Shown: piece after piece, positions 23,987-29,850 of the stretch
How positions within the stretch are numbered: position 1 is the first letter of the stretch
How the letters are laid out: each line of letters begins with the position of its first letter
Assembly (NCBI GenBank): GCA_964383325.1
Contig: CAYLGY010000027.1
Span: 1-29,850, forward strand
Length of the DNA: 29,850 bases
Origin: CAYLGY01 sp964383325
GTDB lineage: Bacteria > Pseudomonadota > Alphaproteobacteria > Rhizobiales > Rhizobiaceae
Reading direction: 5' to 3'
Position numbers and translations under genes: made by a program
Notes under the pieces: generated by a model
Told to the model about the DNA's origin: nothing
Database searches by the model: none
Seen by the model: the letters and a program-made list of their open reading frames with translations, nothing else

Positions 23987-25444
23987 ATGGTATCAACGGG
24001 TATGGCAGCGACGGCCCGAAGAATCCGGACCTGGCTGGGATCGGCATTGCTTCTGCTCGCCCTCGCGGGATGCGCCACGGTGGACACCTCCCCGATCAAC
24101 ACTATCCGGGAAAGCGCGGAATCGCGCTCGCCCGAATACATCCCCGATGCAGGGGACGACGGCTCGACCGTCGTCGCGCTGGCCTTTTCGGGCGGTGGCG
24201 TACGTGCCGCGGCCTGGGCCTACGGGGCGCTGCTCGAACTCGATTCCATGGTGATCGACACGGTTCCCTATGAGCGGACGCTGGTCGACAATGTCCGTAC
24301 GGTTGCCGGCACTTCGGGCGGCGCCATCGCGGCTGCCTATCTCGGCTATCGGGGCAAGAGCGGCTACCATGACTTCCTCGAAAGATTCCTGTACCAGGAC
24401 GGCGAGGCCTATATGACGACCCGCGCCAGCCCCGGCACGCTCGTGAAGGCTGCCCTTGCAGGGGGTGCGAATGACCGCTCGACCTTCGCGCGCTGGTTGG
24501 ACGAGAACCTGTTCGAGGGCGCCACCTACGCTGCATTCCGCACGCCAGACAGGCCGATCGTATGGCTCACGGCGTCCGACATCTACAATAATACGCCTTT
24601 TCTGTTCACCCGCGATACCTTTGCTGCTCTCTGCAGCAATATCGACGAGCTGAAAATCGCCGACGCCGTTGGCGCCTCCGCGGCGTTCCCGGTCGCCTTC
24701 ACCCCGGTAATCCTGAAAACGCCGCGGGTCGATTGCCAATACCAGCGCCCACCCTGGCTGGAGCGCGCTTTGGCTTCCCCGAAAAGTTCGGTCCGCTTGC
24801 GGGCGCATGCGCAGGCGCTTTCTTCCTATCAGACCAATGGCAATCTCGAATTCGTGCGCCTGCTCGATGGTGGTCTGACCGACAATCTCGGCATTACCGG
24901 CCTGACACTGGAGCGGGCGAAATCCGCTACCCCCTATGGGCCTCTGTCGCCACGCCAGGCGGTGCGGTTGCGCAACTTCCTCTTCATCGTCACCGATGCC
25001 GGTGTGCGCAATCAGTATCGCTGGGGTATTTCGCCCGTGGCGACCCGCCTCGACAAGGTCATCCGCGCAGCATCCGACACGGCCCTGGCATCAGCGACAC
25101 GAAGCGGTTTCGATGCGATCGATCTGGCGTTGCGCGAATGGCAGGAGGCACTGATCGAGTATCGGTGCAGCCTCAGCAAGGCCGAAGTCCTGCGACTGCG
25201 GGGCACGCTGGCAAAATGGGATTGCCGCGACGTGACGGTGACCACGGAGCATGTTTCCTTTCATGACGCCGACCCGCAATTGTTTGAACGGCTTAACCGC
25301 ATTCCGACACGCCTTCGGCTTCCGCGCGAGGAGGTCGACCTGGTCGTGGCGGCTGCCCGCGATGCGGTGCGGCGCAATGTCAATATCCGCCGTGTCGCGG
25401 ATGAGGCCCGGCGACACGCGCCGAAATTCGACAATCTGGAGTAA
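23987..25444 (+). CDS. Patatin-like phospholipase, predicted lipoprotein
   Basis: A 485-aa serine hydrolase with a signal peptide ending in the lipobox LAGC (Cys29 from this start), so it should be lipid-anchored on the periplasmic side, probably in the outer membrane. The patatin core is complete: oxyanion loop FSGGGVRAAAWAYG (67-80), nucleophile elbow GTSGG with Ser110, and the dyad Asp294 in LLDGGLTDNLG. The start is uncertain. ATG 23987 has AGGAG 12 bases away, and ATG 24002 also gives a good signal peptide; frames reaching back to 23897 add residues with no family resemblance. It ends only 16 bp from the convergent cysA stop. The lipid substrate is unknown. Confidence 0.88.
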   Translation: MVSTGMAATARRIRTWLGSALLLLALAGCATVDTSPINTIRESAESRSPEYIPDAGDDGSTVVALAFSGGGVRAAAWAYGALLELDSMVIDTVPYERTLVDNVRTVAGTSGGAIAAAYLGYRGKSGYHDFLERFLYQDGEAYMTTRASPGTLVKAALAGGANDRSTFARWLDENLFEGATYAAFRTPDRPIVWLTASDIYNNTPFLFTRDTFAALCSNIDELKIADAVGASAAFPVAFTPVILKTPRVDCQYQRPPWLERALASPKSSVRLRAHAQALSSYQTNGNLEFVRLLDGGLTDNLGITGLTLERAKSATPYGPLSPRQAVRLRNFLFIVTDAGVRNQYRWGISPVATRLDKVIRAASDTALASATRSGFDAIDLALREWQEALIEYRCSLSKAEVLRLRGTLAKWDCRDVTVTTEHVSFHDADPQLFERLNRIPTRLRLPREEVDLVVAAARDAVRRNVNIRRVADEARRHAPKFDNLE

Positions 25445-25460
25445 GGCGAGCGAACCGGGC

Positions 25461-26486
25461 TCAGGCCGCCGCCGGATAGATGTCTGCCCGCAGAATGCGC
25501 AGGAAACCCCGGTCCTGTGAGCTGACCTCGGTGTCTGCCGGGACGTCCGCCTCAACCACATGGCCATGTTCGTCGCTCGCGAGGATCCGGCGCCCGCCGG
25601 GGCGGTCCATCACACGCAACACAGTAACCGGAATTCCTTCCTCCTGCGACCAGCTGAGGTCGGATGGTCGTACATGGATCTCGACCGGACCGTCCGGAGC
25701 CTCCGCAGATCGGAAAAGGGTCTCGTTCACGAAAATCCGGTTGCCCCGCACCTTGCCCTGCAGCAGGTTGGTGTCCCCCAGGAATCGGGAGACAAAGGCC
25801 GAAGCGGGCTTGCGGCATACCTCTCGCGGTGTACCTTCCTGGACGATCCGCCCCTGGTCGAGGATCACCACCCGATCGGCCAGATCCAGGGCTTCCTCCT
25901 GGTCATGGGTGACGAACAGCGTCGTGATGCCGAGTTCTTCGTGGATCTGGCGCAGCCACCGGCGCAGATCCCGGCGAACATTTGCATCGAGAGCGCCGAA
26001 CGGTTCGTCGAGCAACAACAGATGCGGATCGACCGCCAGCGCTCGGGCCAGCGCGACACGCTGGCGCTGGCCGCCGGAAATCTGCGACGGATAGCGCGGG
26101 CCGAGGCCGTCCAGTTGGACAAGCGACAGGAGTTCGTACACGCGATGGTCGATTTCCGCGCGGCTGCGCTTGCGGCGGCGGGAAACCTTCAGCCCGAATG
26201 CGATGTTCTCGGCCACCGTCATGCTGGGAAACAGCGCATAATGCTGGAACACGAAGCCAACGCCCCGGTCACGCACGGGAATGCCGGTTGCATCCCTGTC
26301 GCCGAACAGGATTCGGCCGCCATCAGCATGTTCGAGCCCTGCCACCATGCGCAGGAGCGTGGTCTTCCCGGAACCTGAAGGGCCAAGCAGCGCGACCAGT
26401 TCGCCACTGCCGATCTCCAGCGAAACGCCCCGCACGGCGCGGAACCTGTCGAACGTCTTGACGACATTATCGAGGGTAATCTTCAT
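25461..26486 (-). CDS. cysA: Sulfate/thiosulfate ABC transporter ATP-binding protein
   Basis: The 341-aa ATPase of the sulfate importer. Walker A GPSGSGKTT (35-43), Q-loop FVFQHYALFPSMTVAENI, signature ISGGQRQRVALARALA, Walker B LLLLDEPFGALD and switch THDQEEALDLADRV are all intact. A C-terminal regulatory domain follows (EIHVRPSDLSW). ATG 26486 begins MKITLDNVVKTFDRFRAVRG and overlaps the cysW stop by 4 bp (ATGA). The longer open frame reaching 26816 is out-of-frame read-through of cysW. It is last in cysP-T-W-A and acts at the inner face of the cytoplasmic membrane. Confidence 0.95.
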   Translation of the reverse strand: MKITLDNVVKTFDRFRAVRGVSLEIGSGELVALLGPSGSGKTTLLRMVAGLEHADGGRILFGDRDATGIPVRDRGVGFVFQHYALFPSMTVAENIAFGLKVSRRRKRSRAEIDHRVYELLSLVQLDGLGPRYPSQISGGQRQRVALARALAVDPHLLLLDEPFGALDANVRRDLRRWLRQIHEELGITTLFVTHDQEEALDLADRVVILDQGRIVQEGTPREVCRKPASAFVSRFLGDTNLLQGKVRGNRIFVNETLFRSAEAPDGPVEIHVRPSDLSWSQEEGIPVTVLRVMDRPGGRRILASDEHGHVVEADVPADTEVSSQDRGFLRILRADIYPAAA

Positions 26487-27373
26487 GAAGTTGCTTCCTT
26501 TGGTACCTGTACGACGCCTGCAACCACCGCCCGGCGGGCGCGTCCGGCTCCGCGCCGCTCCAGCGCCACCTTGGCAAGCAGGGTGAAGAGGGCCAGCATG
26601 CTGAGGATCGACGCCGAGGCGAAAGCCGCCATGGTCTGGTAATCGTGATAAAGCAGTTCCACATGCAGCGGCAGCGTATTGGTCTGTCCGCGAATATTTC
26701 CGGACACAACCGAGACCGCGCCGAATTCGCCCATGACCCGTGCATTGCAGAGCACAATGCCATAGAGCATGGCCCAGCGGATATTCGGCAGGGTGACATC
26801 GCGGAAAGTTTGCCACCCGGACGCTCCAAGGGAAGTTGCCGCTTCCTCCAGGTCACGCCCCTGCGCCTGCATCAGCGGGATCAATTCGCGGGCGACGAAC
26901 GGGGCGGTGACGAAGAGGGACGCAAGCACGACGCCCGGCAGCGCGAACAGGACCTTGACGTTGGCTGCCTGCAGCGCTTCCCCGAACAGGCCCTGCAGTC
27001 CGTAGACGAACAGCAGCGCGACGCCGGCAACGATCGGGGAAATCGAGAAGGGGATCTCGATGATGATGGTGAGAAGGCGCTTGCCGAAGAAGTCGAACTT
27101 CGTCACCGCCCAGGCCGCCGCGACGCCGAAGAGCGTATTCACCGGCACGGCGATCAATGCCACAATCACGGTCAACATCATTGCGTGAAGCGTGTCGGGA
27201 TGGGCGAGTGCCTCTGCGAAAGCCGGCAAGCCGAGCGCGAAAGCCTGAGCGAAGATGACGATCAGCGGGGCCAGTACGAGAATCGCGCCGAAGACGAGCA
27301 CGGTGCCGATCAGGACACGGCGCACTACCGGGCCCTCGCCGATGCGTTGCTGCTGGTGGTTGTTCATGATCAT
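26483..27373 (-). CDS. cysW: Sulfate ABC transporter permease CysW
   Basis: A 296-aa inner-membrane permease with about six helices. The ABC-contact loop is EEAATSLGASGWQTFRDVTLPNI, and LCNARVMGEFGAVSVVSGNIRGQTNTLPLHVE is typical of CysW. ATG 27373 overlaps the cysT stop by 4 bp; a second ATG at 27367 is possible. It should pair with CysT to form the membrane pore. Confidence 0.94.
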   Translation of the reverse strand: MIMNNHQQQRIGEGPVVRRVLIGTVLVFGAILVLAPLIVIFAQAFALGLPAFAEALAHPDTLHAMMLTVIVALIAVPVNTLFGVAAAWAVTKFDFFGKRLLTIIIEIPFSISPIVAGVALLFVYGLQGLFGEALQAANVKVLFALPGVVLASLFVTAPFVARELIPLMQAQGRDLEEAATSLGASGWQTFRDVTLPNIRWAMLYGIVLCNARVMGEFGAVSVVSGNIRGQTNTLPLHVELLYHDYQTMAAFASASILSMLALFTLLAKVALERRGAGRARRAVVAGVVQVPKEATS

Positions 27374-28278
27374 GAATTCCGCATGTGGCGCAAGGCGCGC
27401 TTCTGGAGCATGTGGGTTGTCGCAAGCATGCAAAATGCGGCGAAGAGCATCACGGAAGCAATCGCCGCGGCAGCCTGGTAATCGTATTCCTCGAGCCGGA
27501 TGAAGGTCAGCAGGGCGGTAATCTCGGTACTCAAGGGCTGGTTGCCGGCAATGAAGATCACGGCTCCGAATTCCCCGAGGCTCCGCGCGAAGGCGAGCGA
27601 GACCCCGCCGAGGATCGCCGGCATCAGCAGCGGCAGGATCACCGACCGGAAAATCGTGAGATCTGAACCGCCCAGCGTCAGCCCCGCCTCTTCCAGTGCC
27701 GGATCGAGCTCTTCCAGCACTGGCTGGACCGTGCGCACGACAAAGGGCAGGCTTGTAAAAGCCAGCGCGATCATGATGCCGAGCGGTGTATAGGCAACCT
27801 TGATGCCGAGCAGCGCCAGGACCGAGCCGAACCAGCCATTGGCCGCGAAGAGCGTTGTCAGCGCGATCCCCGCCACAGCTGTCGGCAAGGCAAAGGGCAG
27901 ATCCACCATGGCGTCGGCGAAACGCTTTCCGGGGAAGTCATAGCGGACCAGCACCCAGGCGAGGGCAAGTCCGAAGAGCAGATTGAATGCAGTCGCCACC
28001 GCCGCGGAGAGAATCGTGACCTTGTAGCTGGCGATCGCCCTGGAGGAAGAGACGATCCGCCAGTACTCCTCCGGCCCGAGGCTTCCGGCCTTGAAGATCA
28101 GCGCACCGATCGGCAAGGCGATGATCAGGGCGACATAGAGCAGCGTAATGCCGAGGGAAAGGCCGAAGCCGGGCAGGATATGGCGGCGCATGATCTCTTT
28201 CCGTGAAGCAGATGGCGTCCCGCGGAAGGAAGGGCTGCCGCGTGCGGCAACCTTTCCTTTCGTGGAGGTTATGGTCAT
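27370..28278 (-). CDS. cysT: Sulfate ABC transporter permease CysT (CysU)
   Basis: A 302-aa inner-membrane permease. LPGFGLSLGITLLYVALIIALPIGALI is the family N-terminal helix, VDLPFALPTAVAGIALTTLFA follows, and the ABC-contact loop is EEAGLTLGGSDLTIFRSVILP. SLAFARSLGEFGAVIFIAGNQP is the CysT counterpart of the CysW motif. The start ATG shares one base with the cysP stop (TGATG). Alternatives are GTG 28281 and an internal ATG at 28191 just before the first helix. Confidence 0.93.
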   Translation of the reverse strand: MTITSTKGKVAARGSPSFRGTPSASRKEIMRRHILPGFGLSLGITLLYVALIIALPIGALIFKAGSLGPEEYWRIVSSSRAIASYKVTILSAAVATAFNLLFGLALAWVLVRYDFPGKRFADAMVDLPFALPTAVAGIALTTLFAANGWFGSVLALLGIKVAYTPLGIMIALAFTSLPFVVRTVQPVLEELDPALEEAGLTLGGSDLTIFRSVILPLLMPAILGGVSLAFARSLGEFGAVIFIAGNQPLSTEITALLTFIRLEEYDYQAAAAIASVMLFAAFCMLATTHMLQKRALRHMRNS

Positions 28279-29264
28279 CACCGCTCGCCATAGAGCTGAT
28301 CGAGACGGGCTCCGGAGGCAAAATGCTCTTCCTGCACCTTTTCCCAGCCACCGAACACATCCTCGACCCGCACGAGCCGCACGGGAGGAAACTCCTCGCT
28401 GAATTCTTCTGCCACGGCTTCATCGTTGACGCGATTGCCGTGGGAGGCGATGATTCTCTGGCCCTCCGGCGAGTAGAGGTACTGCAGATAGGTGCTCGCA
28501 AGCTCGCGTGAATTGCGACGGTCAACGACCTTGTCGACAATGGCCACCGGGAATTCGGCCAGCAGGCTGACTTCCGGCACGACCACGTCAAAGCGGTCAT
28601 CGCCAAATTCGCGAACGATGCCGCGCACTTCCGCCTCGAAAGTGATCAGCACGTCGCCGATCTCGCGTTCCACGAAGGTCGTGGTGGCTGCCCGCCCGCC
28701 AGTATCGAATACCGGCACATTTTCAAACAGCTTGGCGATGAAAGCATCGACCTTTTCCTGATCGCCTTCGAATTCCTCCAGGGCAAATGCAGTGGCGGCC
28801 AAGTAGGTATAGCGCGCATTTCCGGAAGTCTTCGGGTTCGGGAAGATCACCTGCACGTCGTCGCGGACGAGATCGTCCCAATTGCTGACGTTCTTCGGAT
28901 TGCCTTCCCGGACGAGGAATGCCGGCAGCGAATAGTACGGTGAGGACTGGTTGGGGAACTCGCTCGCCCAGTCCGCGGAAACGAAGCCGCCCTTGACGAG
29001 GGCCTCGATGTCGGTCACCTGGTTGAAGGTCACCACGTCCGCTTCTAGACCCTCCAGAATGGCCCGCGCCTGACGGGAGGAACCGCCATGGGACTGGTCG
29101 ACGGACACGCCTTCATGCGACTCCAGGAAGGCTTCATTGATCGCCGCGTAGAGTTCGCGGCCGATATCATAGGAGGCATTGAGGATGGACGAGGCCGGTT
29201 GGGCCTGGGCGGTGCCAGTGAATAGGGCGACAATGGCGACGCTCGCAAAGATGTAGGATTTCAT
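28278..29264 (-). CDS. cysP: Sulfate-binding periplasmic protein (Sbp/CysP)
   Basis: A 328-aa receptor that captures sulfate or thiosulfate for CysTWA. The signal peptide MKSYIFASVAIVALFTGTAQA is cleaved before QPASS. The mature start LNASYDIGRELYAAINEAF, then SHGGSSRQARAILEGLEADVVTFNQVTD and FPNPKTSGNARYTYLAA, are hallmark anion-binding segments of the family. ATG 29264 has AGGA seven bases upstream; ATG 29270 would sit too close to it. It heads the operon, and no terminator separates it from cysT. Confidence 0.95.
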   Translation of the reverse strand: MKSYIFASVAIVALFTGTAQAQPASSILNASYDIGRELYAAINEAFLESHEGVSVDQSHGGSSRQARAILEGLEADVVTFNQVTDIEALVKGGFVSADWASEFPNQSSPYYSLPAFLVREGNPKNVSNWDDLVRDDVQVIFPNPKTSGNARYTYLAATAFALEEFEGDQEKVDAFIAKLFENVPVFDTGGRAATTTFVEREIGDVLITFEAEVRGIVREFGDDRFDVVVPEVSLLAEFPVAIVDKVVDRRNSRELASTYLQYLYSPEGQRIIASHGNRVNDEAVAEEFSEEFPPVRLVRVEDVFGGWEKVQEEHFASGARLDQLYGER

Positions 29265-29850
29265 GATCATTTCCTGCGCGTTGAGATGTCGCAGAGGCTA
29301 AGCATCCAGCGCGCGGATGCGAGGGACCGCATGGCGCAATCTCCTGCTGAGCTGGATTGGAAGCCTTTCGCGCCGCAGCTTTGCGGGAAAAAAATTCCAA
29401 TGCCGCGCAAATGCCTGTCCGTCGGCGCTACCTGAGGAAAGTTCTGGAGCTACAAGTTGCAGCCGATGACGGGACACGGAGACGGATCTGCAAGATCGCC
29501 GTGATTGCCTTCGAACTTCGCCCGATCTACTTCCAACGCACAAATGGCGTGTCCGTAGGGCGGCCTATGAAGCCGCCGTGGGGCAGGTCGAGAGGATTCG
29601 GCGGCGTCACCCTGGGGAGAACAACGGGCAACTGGCGGTGCAACTCTGGTGGGCATTTTTTCTGATTTGCTGACGAGCCTGACAAAGGCAGAGAGGGGAG
29701 CAAAACCGGAGCTGGGGACTCTGAAACGGCCGAATAATCTGAAGCGCCTACGTAGGGAAGCGGTGGCCGCAAATCCCCCGGTACCCACTCGGATTCCATC
29801 CACGAAATGAGGGCGGTCACACTGGTGCCTCACCGACGGGACCGAATAGG
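29265..29850. other. Non-coding or unclassified stretch upstream of cysP, possible dispersed element
   Basis: The first ~180 bp should contain the cysP promoter. A GGAA-N5-TTCC inverted repeat spans 29386-29398, and I cannot tie it to a known sulfur regulator. From about 29540 overlapping open frames exist on both strands (29527-29820 minus, 29357-29665 plus), none with a ribosome site or known domain. The arms ggcggc (29559-29564), gccgcc (29572-29577) and ggcggc (29600-29605) could form alternative stems. Peptides such as GGVTLGRTTGNWRCNSGGHF in one frame resemble, from memory, strings in many small hypothetical proteins of Rhizobiales, suggesting a multi-copy element. This is unverified. 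Confidence 0.4.

Noticed and set aside
25461..26816. 451-codon reading of the cysA frame with a long N-terminal extension
   Set aside because: The added 110 residues are out-of-frame translation of cysW; ATG 26486 with the ATGA overlap is the true start.
29386..29398. GGAA-N5-TTCC repeat as a named sulfur-regulator box
   Set aside because: It is visible upstream of cysP, but I cannot match it to an established alphaproteobacterial regulator, and the A-run makes chance likely.

Overview
The window reads as chromosomal DNA of an alphaproteobacterium, probably Hyphomicrobiales (Rhizobiales). The grounds are high G+C in most genes (37 of 60 bases in a mutM sample), the style of LepA and the Flp pilin, an AceE-like E1 paired with an Lrp regulator, a TRAP transporter, and HyuAB. 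Genus cannot be fixed by eye. I see no rRNA, tRNA, CRISPR array, insertion sequence or integrase.

Layout. 1-3.8 kb holds housekeeping-type genes: the start of lepA (running off the left edge), an orphan 51-aa Flp/Fap-type pilin, mutM, and a FtsH protease that looks like an accessory rather than the housekeeping copy. 4-20.6 kb is one catabolic unit. A minus-strand block runs dctP-dctQ-dctM (TRAP uptake), then a CaiB-type CoA-transferase, enoyl-CoA hydratase, HMG-CoA lyase, acyl-CoA dehydrogenase, MmgE/PrpD protein, NDP-forming acyl-CoA synthetase and a YciI-like protein. Divergent from it lie hyuA-hyuB, followed by a convergent LacI-family regulator. 20.9-23.9 kb holds an AceE/MdeB-like 2-oxoacid dehydrogenase E1 and a divergent Lrp/AsnC regulator. 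24-25.4 kb encodes a patatin-like lipoprotein. 25.5-29.3 kb is a sulfate ABC operon, cysP-cysT-cysW-cysA. The last ~590 bp contain no convincing gene and may be part of a dispersed element.

How the genes work together. The most interesting part is the 4-20.6 kb catabolic island. Its HMG-CoA lyase keeps every active-site residue I can align with the human enzyme. With the hydratase, dehydrogenase and CaiB-type transferase it could form a route from a branched dicarboxylate (3-methylglutarate, 3-methylglutaconate or HMG type) to acetyl-CoA and acetoacetate. The roles of HyuAB, MmgE/PrpD and the second CoA-activating enzyme remain open. Three similar palindromes with an AACGTT core lie just downstream of plausible sigma-70 promoters: before dctP, before hyuA and before the CoA-transferase gene. 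The linked LacI-family protein has a CcpA-like recognition helix, so one inducer probably controls uptake, HyuAB and the CoA pathway together. The substrate is inferred and not demonstrated.
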